Below, one piece after another: positions 1 to 8,177 of a stretch of 64,000 bases of DNA (the first letter of the stretch is position 1; each line of letters begins with the position of its first letter). The position numbers were made by a program, and so were the translations under genes. The notes beneath the pieces are model-generated. The model had not been told where the DNA came from, did not search any database, and saw nothing but the letters and a program-made list of their open reading frames with translations. This DNA comes from Kuafuiihalomonas sp964473255 (GTDB taxonomy: Bacteria > Myxococcota > Kuafuiibacteriia > Kuafuiibacteriales > Kuafuiibacteriaceae): assembly GCA_964473255.1 (NCBI GenBank), contig CAYYOT010000004.1:62001-126000 (forward strand), read 5' to 3'.

Positions 1-633
1 GACCTTTCCCAGTGACACGGCACGGCCGACGAGAAAACGCCTCAGCTGGATACCGAGGAAGCCGAAAAAGATGACCGCGTAGAACGCGGCCGCCAGGCGA
101 AGAAGCCGAGGCTCCAGGCTCACCGCAATGAAGTCTCCCGGCAGAAACCACGCGTAGTGGCGAGGTAGATTGGCGTGCCACCACAGAAGCGGAAAGAGCG
201 TCGCCGTGTAGATCGCCGCACGGTCAATGGCTCGCTCGATCCGCGACAACTCTGGTTGCTTCCGCTGATAGAGGACAACCCAGCCGTACTGCTGACGCAC
301 GAAGTGAAAAACGGCGACGTAGGCGAGCACCGTCCAAAACGCAGCCGACGACACGGCCATTGCCGTGCTCCCGATCGCCGCGGCGGCGACCGGAGCCGCA
401 ATCAGCCAGCGCCGATAGCGCACGCGGCCCTCCGGGCTCAAGTACGTGATGAAGAGGGTGGCGTAGACGTGGGCGACGTCGATCACCAAAACCGCAAGCA
501 CCCACATCGGAAGCGGCAGCTCGCCGTCGAAGACCGGACCTACCGGCACCAGAAGGAGAGCGACGACGGCGGGTACCAAGAAGATCGACAGATCGAAGCG
601 GGGGCTCACGAGCCACGGCCCGAAGCGGCTCAC
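1..633 (-). CDS. Polytopic membrane protein, C-terminus cut by the window edge
   Basis: I do not recognise this gene. A GTG start overlaps the stop of the upstream oxidoreductase gene (GTGA), and the frame stays open to the window edge, giving about 211 visible residues. About six hydrophobic segments are visible (near residues 15-31, 42-63, 76-95, 97-112, 139-152 and 178-197). Histidines lie in or beside them (H55, H110, H153, H159), and there is an HFVRQQYG motif at 110-117. The clustered histidines could bind a metal or haem, but that is inference. The start overlap makes it the last visible gene of the DUF4178/DUF350/aminopropyltransferase/amine-oxidase run, so it probably works with that set in the inner membrane. 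Confidence 0.7.
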   Translation of the reverse strand, partial: MSRFGPWLVSPRFDLSIFLVPAVVALLLVPVGPVFDGELPLPMWVLAVLVIDVAHVYATLFITYLSPEGRVRYRRWLIAAPVAAAAIGSTAMAVSSAAFWTVLAYVAVFHFVRQQYGWVVLYQRKQPELSRIERAIDRAAIYTATLFPLLWWHANLPRHYAWFLPGDFIAVSLEPRLLRLAAAFYAVIFFGFLGIQLRRFLVGRAVSLGKV

Positions 634-2222
634 GAAGGACGTACCTCCGCAAGCACCTCCCGAGCCGCCCGCGCTCCGTGGAAGATCGCCTCCTCGAGGA
701 GGGCGGCACCGCTAAGATCCGTATGGGCGAAGTGCACGCCGTCTTGAGCCGCCTGCGCCGACCGGCGGCCGGAGTCGAAAGCCCGCCCAACGGTGGGACG
801 AACCATGCCGTGCCCCCACCGCATGAGATCGATGCGCTTTACCTTAGGCGCCAGGTCGACGTGGACGCGGTCGAGATCGAGGTAAACCGCTTCGCTGACT
901 TCTCGGTAGGAGGCGCCCCCCATGCGCTTTCGCTCCGTTGCGGCATCGAAGGCCGAGAACGGCCGATAGTAGGTCCACACCGTGGGACCGAAGCTCGCCC
1001 CTGACTGATGGGTCGCCACCACATAGCCGAGGGACTCGCTGTCCACGATGACGTTGTCCCAGGCGGTTTCGAAGCCGGGCGCCGAAGGCCTGCCATCAAG
1101 CTCGAGATTGGCGACCAGCCACGGCGCATATTCGGGGCGATACGTCCCCGCCAGGCGGGCGGGCAGAACGTGGGGACGGAGATAGCTGGGCATCGCGACC
1201 ACGACGGCCTGGCCATGCACCGCCCGACGCACTCCCGAACGCGTATCGACGTACTCGACGCGGCAGAAGGGCCGGTCTCCCCGGGGAGTCACCTTCGTGA
1301 CCGCAGCTCGGGTCCGTACCGCACGAAGCGTCTCCGCCAGATGCCGCACGACCCGACCATTGCCATCGGCCCACGTCACGAAGGGCGATGGATCGTCGAT
1401 GCTCTCTCCGCACCGGGCCGCGAAGTAGGCCAATCCGTACCAGGCACTGAGCTGCTCGGGCTCGGTGCCATAGTCGTCCCGGCAGGCGTATCGCACGTAC
1501 CAACGAAACCCAGAGTCGGTGAAATCCTGCCGCCCCAGCCACTCAGCGAAGCTCATCTCGTCGAGCCGCCGGACTTCGGAGTGGTCGGATCCCGAGGCGA
1601 ACGGCAGACCGAACGCCCGCCGTCCGTCGGGGTCTCGCCAACGTATCCAGCGATCGACCTCCCGGCGAAAACGACCGAGCTCCTTACGGCTTCTCGCTCC
1701 ACTGAAGGGAAAGAGCCCGGCGTGCCACTGACCCTGATAGAACGTGCGTTCCGCCGGCTCGATGACCAAGCTCGACTCGCGGGGAACGAAGCCTTCTTCG
1801 GTCTGCTGGGCGGCGCCCATGTCGACGAGGAGCTCCTGCAGTTCGGGCTGGGAGGGCCCCGGCACCGGGACGTAATGCGCGCCCCAAGGAAACCGAGAGA
1901 CCAAGGACTCCCCGGCGACCGAGGTCCCGCCGACTTCCGGTGCGCCTTCCAGGAGGAGCACCCGCACCAGTCCCGACCGCTGCAGCCGCCAGGCCGCGTA
2001 TAGTCCCGCCACCCCGCCCCCGACGACGACCACCTGCCAGGGGGCCTCATCGGACACGGGATCCGTGGTGGAAGTACTGCCGTCCCGGAGGGCGTGCCCC
2101 CAAGAGCGACCATCCGGCCGGTCGGCCCCGTCCCATTCGGCCGCGGGACGGCGCCGGCAGGCGACCGCTCCGGCCGAGGTGCCGAGCAACCCCTGAAGAA
2201 TTTCGCGACGGGTGAAGGTCAT
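630..2222 (-). CDS. Tat-exported FAD-dependent amine oxidase family protein
   Basis: Flavin amine oxidase or protoporphyrinogen-oxidase-like protein of 530 residues. The start chosen (ATG, MTFTRREILQGLL) gives a twin-arginine signal with RR at residues 5-6 and a hydrophobic stretch ending in a lipobox-like GAVAC. An earlier in-frame start would add over 50 residues ahead of it. The FAD-binding Rossmann motif GGGVAGLY lies at 68-75, followed by an FAD-family E-GG-T segment. Later conserved-looking regions include an Asp/Tyr-rich central domain and a C-terminal HFAHTDLSG that resembles the second FAD-contact region. It lies 37 bases behind the spermidine-synthase-like gene and overlaps the next membrane protein. 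Polyamine or amine oxidation is a natural guess from the neighbour, but the substrate is not shown by the sequence. Confidence 0.82.
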   Translation of the reverse strand: MTFTRREILQGLLGTSAGAVACRRRPAAEWDGADRPDGRSWGHALRDGSTSTTDPVSDEAPWQVVVVGGGVAGLYAAWRLQRSGLVRVLLLEGAPEVGGTSVAGESLVSRFPWGAHYVPVPGPSQPELQELLVDMGAAQQTEEGFVPRESSLVIEPAERTFYQGQWHAGLFPFSGARSRKELGRFRREVDRWIRWRDPDGRRAFGLPFASGSDHSEVRRLDEMSFAEWLGRQDFTDSGFRWYVRYACRDDYGTEPEQLSAWYGLAYFAARCGESIDDPSPFVTWADGNGRVVRHLAETLRAVRTRAAVTKVTPRGDRPFCRVEYVDTRSGVRRAVHGQAVVVAMPSYLRPHVLPARLAGTYRPEYAPWLVANLELDGRPSAPGFETAWDNVIVDSESLGYVVATHQSGASFGPTVWTYYRPFSAFDAATERKRMGGASYREVSEAVYLDLDRVHVDLAPKVKRIDLMRWGHGMVRPTVGRAFDSGRRSAQAAQDGVHFAHTDLSGAALLEEAIFHGARAAREVLAEVRPS

Positions 2223-2259
2223 GACGTCGGAAAGTCTATGCCTCACTCGTGCGCAGTGA

Positions 2260-3804
2260 TCACCATCGGTTCCACTCGTCGTCGTAGAGGCGTACGAGCA
2301 GCTGATCGTCGAGCCGATGGATGCCGGTGGGCACCTCGGACATGTCGCGTGGAAACCTGAACAGACCAGGTAGCACGGCATCGTCGAGGTAGCTCATCGG
2401 CACGTCGGCCAGCCGCTGCGGGGCCGACGTCGGCTCTCGCTGAGCCAGTACGTACCCCCACTCGCCGAATGAGGGGACGGTCGCATGGTAGGGCGCCGTC
2501 GAATAGCCGGCCGCTTCCAAGGTGTGCACAACCGTCCAAAACGATCCCCGAGCGTAGAGCGGAGACGTCGACTGCACGACCACGACGCCTCCCGGAGCGA
2601 GCCAGCGAGCGAGGCGACGATAGAAGAGACGTGTGTAGAGCTTACCCACGGCGTAAGAGTTGGGGTCGGGAAAGTCGACGAGGATGAGGTCGTAATCGGC
2701 GGCACCTTGGCTTTGGTCGACCCAAACGAAGGCGTCGGCATTTTCGACGGTCACCCGAGGGTCGTGAAGAGCGTCCTGGTTCAGGTCCCGGAGAATACTC
2801 AGGTTGGTCGCGAGGTCGGTCATCGCCGGGTCCAGATCGACGAGCGTCACCGCTTCGATGTCCGGATGCTTCAACACCTCACGAACGGCCAACCCATCTC
2901 CCCCACCCAAGACCAAGACCCGCCGCGGCGACCGACCGGTCTGCACGAGACGGGCTACGCCCGGATGCACCAAAGCCTCGTGGTAGCGGTGCTCGTCGAC
3001 GCTCGTGAACTGAAGCGCACCGTTGATGAACAGCTGAAACCCGACTCGGCCCCGCGTGATGACGATGCGCTGGTAGGGCGTCGTCTTGGCCAGCACGATG
3101 GGGTCGGAGAAGAGCTGCTGCTCGGAGAAGCGAACCAGCTGCTCGCTGGCGGCCAAGCCCGCGCCCAGCAGGAGGAGCACCCCGTACGCCTGAGCGCGAA
3201 GCCAGGTTCGGCGAGCTCCAGCGGGCAGACCGAACGCGTGCGTACACCACACCGCAACGGCCGCGTTCAGAGCGCCGACGGCGAGCGAACTCCGAATGAG
3301 GCCCAGCTGGGGCACGAAGAAGAGCGGAAACGCCAGCGAAGCGACCAGCGCCCCCAGATAGTCGGCCGACAACACGCGAGCAACCAGCTCCTTCAAGTCC
3401 AGATCCTCGTCGAGGATCCTCATGAGAAGCGGGATCTCGAGACCGACCAGCGTGCCGATCAGTCCGGTCATCCCGTAGAGGACCACGCCGAACCACGCCA
3501 GGCGGGCGAAGGCGATGAAGAGCAGGAGGGCCGAGAAGCCCCCGATCAACGCGACCGCGGTTTCCACTTCGATGAAGCGGGTCACCAAGCGCCGATCTAC
3601 GAATCGGCTGAGCCAGGCTCCGATCCCCATGGAGAAGAGATAGGTGCCGATGATCGTCGAGAACTGGGTGACGGAATCCCCCAGTACGTAGCTGGCGAGC
3701 GTCCCCGCCAAGAGCTCGTAGATCAGCCCACACGTCGAAATGACAAACGCGGCCACCAGGACCGCGGAGGATCGTCGGCTCCGGCCCTCTCCGGCGTCGG
3801 CCAT
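2260..3804 (-). CDS. Membrane-fused spermidine synthase-like aminopropyltransferase
   Basis: 514-residue protein. The N-terminal half (about residues 12-210) is a bundle of roughly six or seven transmembrane helices. The C-terminal half is a spermidine/spermine synthase fold with the AdoMet-type GGGDG loop near residue 297, a following VDLDP acidic loop, and DFPDP near 372 where soluble enzymes have their catalytic DxTDP. Soluble SpeE proteins are about 280-310 residues and lack the membrane part. Fusions of this kind are known beside DUF350 and DUF4178 genes, as here. The gene starts at ATG 3 bases after the DUF350 stop. True putrescine aminopropyl transfer is uncertain; it may transfer an aminopropyl or methyl group to another substrate at the membrane. 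Confidence 0.85.
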   Translation of the reverse strand: MADAGEGRSRRSSAVLVAAFVISTCGLIYELLAGTLASYVLGDSVTQFSTIIGTYLFSMGIGAWLSRFVDRRLVTRFIEVETAVALIGGFSALLLFIAFARLAWFGVVLYGMTGLIGTLVGLEIPLLMRILDEDLDLKELVARVLSADYLGALVASLAFPLFFVPQLGLIRSSLAVGALNAAVAVWCTHAFGLPAGARRTWLRAQAYGVLLLLGAGLAASEQLVRFSEQQLFSDPIVLAKTTPYQRIVITRGRVGFQLFINGALQFTSVDEHRYHEALVHPGVARLVQTGRSPRRVLVLGGGDGLAVREVLKHPDIEAVTLVDLDPAMTDLATNLSILRDLNQDALHDPRVTVENADAFVWVDQSQGAADYDLILVDFPDPNSYAVGKLYTRLFYRRLARWLAPGGVVVVQSTSPLYARGSFWTVVHTLEAAGYSTAPYHATVPSFGEWGYVLAQREPTSAPQRLADVPMSYLDDAVLPGLFRFPRDMSEVPTGIHRLDDQLLVRLYDDEWNRW

Positions 3805-3807
3805 CGA

Positions 3808-4026
3808 TCAGTCGCCGAGGGCGGCAGAGATGATCATCGATATGCCAATCACGATCGTTGCCAAGACGATGCCGACGGCGATGTTGTCGTCGTCCTCGAG
3901 CTCCTTCCGAACGGAAAACGGCGTGAGCCGTTCGATGATGACGAATGCGACGGCAAACATGACGATCCCGATCGCCGAATAGACGACCGTCGCCACGATG
4001 GCCCCACCTTGGGTCTCCCAGAACAT
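3808..4026 (-). CDS. DUF350 membrane protein (YjfL-like, single unit)
   Basis: 72-residue inner-membrane protein with two hydrophobic segments (about residues 9-31 and 50-69) joined by a short charged loop RKELEDDDNIA. This is the DUF350 pattern of an acidic loop before the second helix. E. coli YjfL carries two such units; this protein has one. A clear GGAGGG ribosome site lies about six bases before the ATG, and the start overlaps the stop of the preceding small gene (ATGA). The family is known to travel with DUF4178 and spermidine-synthase-like genes; its biochemical role is not established. Confidence 0.85.
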   Translation of the reverse strand: MFWETQGGAIVATVVYSAIGIVMFAVAFVIIERLTPFSVRKELEDDDNIAVGIVLATIVIGISMIISAALGD

Positions 4027-4217
4027 CACTTCCCTCCTCGATAACCGCGTCCAAAAAAGAAGAACCCCCCGATCGGCGCGCGCCCTCGGGTGCGTCCGTC
4101 GGCCGTGATGACGGTCGGGGGACCGCCGTCGGTGCCGCTGAAGACCACGCCCTGCGACGTGACATACGCGAAGCCCAGGACGATGCCCAACCCGACGATC
4201 CAGTACAGCTTCGTCAT
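4026..4217 (-). CDS. Small membrane-anchored protein with Gly/Phe-rich tail
   Basis: 63 residues, not recognised. The first 25 residues form a signal or membrane segment (MTKLYWIVGLGIVLGF), and the remainder is short and polar. It ends in an aromatic-glycine tail GGFFFFGRGYRGGK. The ATG lies 3 bases after the DUF4178 gene and its stop overlaps the DUF350 start, so it is tightly built into the operon and very likely translated. It may be an accessory subunit of the membrane complex formed by its neighbours. The Phe/Gly tail is unusual. Confidence 0.7.
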   Translation of the reverse strand: MTKLYWIVGLGIVLGFAYVTSQGVVFSGTDGGPPTVITADGRTRGRAPIGGFFFFGRGYRGGK

Positions 4218-4220
4218 GGG

Positions 4221-6233
4221 TCAGCCCGCATGGTCGCTCTCCGCCCAGCGGCGCTTCTCGAAGCCCAGGTACTGCACGGTGGCGATCCCGGGAAGAATCC
4301 ACAGCAGAAAGAGGGCCATCAGTAGATGGCTCCACAGAAAAACTCGGGACCTGGCGACCAACCGCACGCTGGGTGACGGCGGGCTGCCGCGCGCCCACTC
4401 GGGTCGAAGCTTCATCACATACTCGCCCGGCAACAGCTCACCCAGAAACACCGTGCGACGCCGACTTCCTTCGCTCCACGACTCCCCGCCCGAGCGGCCA
4501 TGGTAGTACGAAACTTCGACTCCGAACGGAACGATCTCGTTGGTGCGCACATGAACGAGCTGTCCGTGGAGATACAGCCAGCTGTTGGAGACCGGGGCCG
4601 TCGCTGAAATCCCCATGTTGCCGCGTCCGGCCAACGTAAACGGCTCCGTCGACACCCAGGTCTTGCTCGACTCGGGCTCGATGGGGAATGTGGCATCCAC
4701 GACGGTGTGCCCCGGCTGGGTGAAGCTCGAGCCGACGCCAACCAGCAACAGGAGCGCTGAAAGCCAGGCCCCCGCTCGGACCATCGACCGCACCTTCTTC
4801 CGGTGCGGGTTGGGCTGGGCGGGCGAAACGCCTTTCGGTCGGGGCAGCCGGACCTTCTTGCCGAAGGCCGCCCACACCATTTCGGGTTCGACGTACTGGC
4901 CCTGAGACCAGTTGATCTCGCTGGCCGACGCTTCTTTGGACAGGACGTACGGTGGCTTTACGAAGGTGTGCGCCGATACGGTCTCGCCGACCTCCACCTT
5001 CCAATAGAACTCCCCACGCAGCGATTCGACCCGAGCCATCGCCGATGAGAAGTGCTTGTAGTCGACCGATCGATAGCGGACCGTTCCACCGAGCTCGAGG
5101 ACGCCTCCGGCAGCGGCGGGCTCCACGAAGTTCCAGTGCCCGTTTTCCAGGACCAGCCAGCGAAATCCGACGGCGGGTGCGTGCAGCAGATATTCTTCCC
5201 AGTAGTAGAATATCCCCTCGTACTGGACGGAGCGCTCGAGCTGGCCGAGGACGGTGTACCTTTCGTCGAAGAGCTCGCCAGTCGCCCCCAGCGGCAGGAA
5301 GGTATCTCGCGGCGACCGCTTCTGCGACTGAAGAAGAAAGAGCTGGTTGCCCTCCGAGCAGTCGAGGACGGAATCGCATCGACCGCAGGTGACGCGCTGA
5401 GCGGAGTCCGGGACCCGCAGCTCGATGCCGGCCCCGCAGTTCGGACAGTTGAGGCCGACCGCCAGCTCGGCGCGAACCTGACGAAACGCATCCTCGATGC
5501 CCGCGCCGAAGACGTCGCGATACGTGCCCGCTTCGCCGACGAACAGGTGCTCGACCTCGGAGCCGTTCCCGAAATCGAGGGTCCCCACGGCCCGCTGTGG
5601 ACCGTGGAGATCGCAGTAGCGAAAAGAGGAGCCCGGAGCGGTGGGAAAGGGAAGCTCCCCCTCTGCGGAAACGAGCGATGCGTCGCGCCTCTCCGCAATC
5701 GTGAAGCGGTCGCTACCGATCCACAGGTGTCGGCCCGGCGTCGCCGCGTCGAACGTGGGGAGGTCCTCCGCCTTCTTCTCGAAAGTCACCCAGACCTGCC
5801 CCTGGGCCTCGGCCACCCAGCCCCACCGCCCGTCGTCGAAGGACGCGTACCACTCGTTCCAAGGCCCGGCCCCGAAGTCGTACTGGGCGCGGCCCAAGAG
5901 CGTGAACGTCGAGCCGCCGAGCTTGCCGCGCGTGCCAACCTGCAGCGGAGACCCGACCTCGGCCAGGGGCGCGACCTGCCCCAGGATCTCGAGGCGGGTG
6001 ATGTCACCCCCGGCACGGGCGACGGCGCTGGAGCAGTAGGGGCATACGGTGAGGAGCGAGGTGCCCGCCTTGAATTCGACGCTGCCCCCGCAGTTCGGAC
6101 AGTTCGCGACCCGACCCGCCACGCGGAGTCGAGCTAACACCGCCCCAGAATTTGCGGCAACCGAAGCGGGCCTTCGAGCGCTGAACCGCTTCACCACGAT
6201 ACGGACGACCCGTGCTCCGATCGCCCTCCGCAC
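4221..6233 (-). CDS. Double zinc-ribbon DUF4178 protein with C-terminal membrane helices
   Basis: Up to 670 residues. There are two zinc ribbons, CPNC...CPYC (C45, C48, C64, C67) and a second CPNC...CGRC near 264-290. Each is followed by a region rich in Trp/Tyr with the DUF4178 style (WNEWYASFDDGRWGW in the first copy, YYWEEYLL and FRWLVLENGHWNF in the second), so the unit is duplicated. Hydrophobic segments near 486-503 and 638-660 place the C-terminus in the membrane. The start is uncertain: GTG at 6233 is the longest, but GTG at 6140 or 6122 would start just before the first ribbon and looks more natural. It is the first gene of the run with the small peptide, DUF350 and SpeE-like genes and lies 31 bases behind gluconokinase. 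Confidence 0.82.
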   Translation of the reverse strand: MRRAIGARVVRIVVKRFSARRPASVAANSGAVLARLRVAGRVANCPNCGGSVEFKAGTSLLTVCPYCSSAVARAGGDITRLEILGQVAPLAEVGSPLQVGTRGKLGGSTFTLLGRAQYDFGAGPWNEWYASFDDGRWGWVAEAQGQVWVTFEKKAEDLPTFDAATPGRHLWIGSDRFTIAERRDASLVSAEGELPFPTAPGSSFRYCDLHGPQRAVGTLDFGNGSEVEHLFVGEAGTYRDVFGAGIEDAFRQVRAELAVGLNCPNCGAGIELRVPDSAQRVTCGRCDSVLDCSEGNQLFLLQSQKRSPRDTFLPLGATGELFDERYTVLGQLERSVQYEGIFYYWEEYLLHAPAVGFRWLVLENGHWNFVEPAAAGGVLELGGTVRYRSVDYKHFSSAMARVESLRGEFYWKVEVGETVSAHTFVKPPYVLSKEASASEINWSQGQYVEPEMVWAAFGKKVRLPRPKGVSPAQPNPHRKKVRSMVRAGAWLSALLLLVGVGSSFTQPGHTVVDATFPIEPESSKTWVSTEPFTLAGRGNMGISATAPVSNSWLYLHGQLVHVRTNEIVPFGVEVSYYHGRSGGESWSEGSRRRTVFLGELLPGEYVMKLRPEWARGSPPSPSVRLVARSRVFLWSHLLMALFLLWILPGIATVQYLGFEKRRWAESDHAG

Positions 6234-6264
6234 CCCGGATCATGCCGGCGGCCGATCGGCAGAC

Positions 6265-6750
6265 TCAAATCCCCAGGCGCTGCCGGATCGTCCGGACCGC
6301 CTCGCGCGGCGAGCGATCCGCCCCGACCTGAACCGCACTGTCCCCCGGGTCCTCGAGGTCGGCCAGCTGACTCTCCAGAAGCGTGACGGGCATGAAGTGG
6401 TCCTGGCGAGTCTCCAAGCGTCCCTTGAGGAGCTCTGGGCTCCCGCGCAGGTGCACGAAACGAATGTCATCGCTCACTCGAAGCAGCGCCCGATAGCGCT
6501 CTTTCAGAGCCGAGCACGCGACGACCGCAGACGCTCCTCGGCCCACGAAGTCCGAGATGATCCCGGCGAGAGTCCGAAGCCAAGGTTGGCGATCGTCGTC
6601 GGTCAGCGGCTGGTGGGCGGCCATTTTCCGGATGTTCGCCGAAGGATGGTGGTCATCGGCGTCGACGAAGGGCCAGCCGAGCTCCTCGGCCAGCATCGAG
6701 CCTACGGTGCTCTTGCCCGTGCCCGATATCCCCATCACGATGACGATCAT
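6265..6750 (-). CDS. gntK: Gluconokinase
   Basis: Phosphorylates D-gluconate with ATP to 6-phosphogluconate in the cytoplasm. The 161-residue length is normal for the GntK/IdnK family. The P-loop GISGTGKST is at residues 7-15, and the family features DADDHHP, QPLTDDDRQPWL and CSALKERYR are all present. The ATG overlaps the stop of the 6-phosphogluconate dehydrogenase gene (ATGA), so the two enzymes that handle 6-phosphogluconate are translationally coupled. A gluconate-type kinase is well supported; another sugar acid substrate is unlikely. Confidence 0.95.
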   Translation of the reverse strand: MIVIVMGISGTGKSTVGSMLAEELGWPFVDADDHHPSANIRKMAAHQPLTDDDRQPWLRTLAGIISDFVGRGASAVVACSALKERYRALLRVSDDIRFVHLRGSPELLKGRLETRQDHFMPVTLLESQLADLEDPGDSAVQVGADRSPREAVRTIRQRLGI

Positions 6751-8174
6751 GCGGGATCGTCGGCCACCGACGCCCAGTCCGTATGAATGACCTCGTCCGG
6801 TCGGTCGACACGCCGGTAGGTGTGGCTCCCGAAATAGTCCCGCTGCGCCTGCAGGATGTTAGCGCTTCCGCGAGCCGTCGTGAGCGTATCGAACCAGGTC
6901 AAGGACGCGGCCAGCGCCGGGATCGCGATTCCAGCTCCGGTCGCCGCCGACACGACCCGGCGCCAGGCGGCCATCCTCGAGGTCAGCTCGGGGACGAACT
7001 GGGGCGTGAGGACGAGCGGACCGACGTCGGGGGCCTGTTCGAACGCCTCCCGGACCTGCTTCAGAAGACCGGCTCGAATGATGCAGCCGGCGGTCCAGAT
7101 GCGTGCAACCTCTGCGCGATCGATCCCGTAGTTCTTCTCTTCGCTGCCCCGGGCCAGAAGCTCGAATCCTTGGGAGTAGCTCGCGAGCTTGGCCGCGTAG
7201 AGCGCGCTCCGCAGGTCGTCGATCCGGACGTCGGACAAGCCCGCTGATGGCCGTCCGAAGGTCGATTCACCCTCGCTTCGGAGCGCGGGTTGGGCGCTCA
7301 GAACTCGAGCATCCACCGCGGCCGCAATCGTGGGAATGGCCACGCCCATGTCCGCCGCGGCCATCACCGTCCAGCGTCCGGTCCCCTTCTGCCCAGCCGC
7401 GTCGAGGATCTGGTCGACCAGCAAACCTTCGGAGCCATCCGGATCGGCCACGTGAAAGATCCGGCCGGTGATCTCGATGAGGAAACTCTCGAGCTCGGTA
7501 CCGTTCCACGCGTCCAGGACGTTGGCCACCTCGGCCCCGCTCAGATCGAGCCCCCGACGCAGCAAGGTGACGGTCTCGGCGATGAGCTGCATGTCGCCGT
7601 ACTCGATCCCGTTGTGGACCATCTTCACGAAGTGCCCGGCCGAACCACGCCCACAGTGCGTCACGCACGGACCGCCCGCACCACGGGCCGCGATGCGCTC
7701 GAGCAAGGGCCGCAATCGATCCCAGGCCTCATCCGAACCGCCCGGCATGAGCGAAGGCCCGCGACGGGCCCCCTCCGCGCCCCCGGAGACGCCCATCCCC
7801 ACGAGCTCTCCCGGCGCCAAAGCGAAACGTGCGAGCCGCGCATCGGTTTCCCGGTAAAGACTGTTCCCGCCATCGACCACGATGTCGTCCGCTTCCAAAA
7901 GCGGTCCGAGCTCGTCGAGGACGACATCGACGGTCGGGCCGGCATCCACCAGCATGATGATTCGGCGCGGTCGCTCGAGCCCGGCTACCAGCTCGGTCAG
8001 GCTGGTGGCCGTCCCGGCCGACGCAGATTCCGCTTCGGCGAGAAACACGTCGCCGGCATCCCCGGACCGGTCGTAGCCCTTCACGCGAAATCCGTGATCG
8101 ACCAGATTCAGTGCCAAGTTGCGCCCCATGACGCCGAGCCCGATCACGCCGACGTCGAAGAGATCATCGGACAT
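6747..8174 (-). CDS. gnd: 6-phosphogluconate dehydrogenase, decarboxylating
   Basis: Oxidative decarboxylation of 6-phosphogluconate to ribulose 5-phosphate with reduction of NAD(P). 475 residues, the long-chain class. The N-terminal dinucleotide fold has GVIGLGVMG, and VDGGNSLYRETDAR and the substrate/catalytic region KMVHNGIEYGDMQ (general base Lys) are intact. The C-terminal helical domain ends with the expected AQRDYFGSHTYRRVD. It starts 3 bases after the GH63 gene and overlaps gluconokinase, forming the core of a gluconate shunt operon. Confidence 0.96.
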   Translation of the reverse strand: MSDDLFDVGVIGLGVMGRNLALNLVDHGFRVKGYDRSGDAGDVFLAEAESASAGTATSLTELVAGLERPRRIIMLVDAGPTVDVVLDELGPLLEADDIVVDGGNSLYRETDARLARFALAPGELVGMGVSGGAEGARRGPSLMPGGSDEAWDRLRPLLERIAARGAGGPCVTHCGRGSAGHFVKMVHNGIEYGDMQLIAETVTLLRRGLDLSGAEVANVLDAWNGTELESFLIEITGRIFHVADPDGSEGLLVDQILDAAGQKGTGRWTVMAAADMGVAIPTIAAAVDARVLSAQPALRSEGESTFGRPSAGLSDVRIDDLRSALYAAKLASYSQGFELLARGSEEKNYGIDRAEVARIWTAGCIIRAGLLKQVREAFEQAPDVGPLVLTPQFVPELTSRMAAWRRVVSAATGAGIAIPALAASLTWFDTLTTARGSANILQAQRDYFGSHTYRRVDRPDEVIHTDWASVADDPA

Positions 8175-8177
8175 GGT

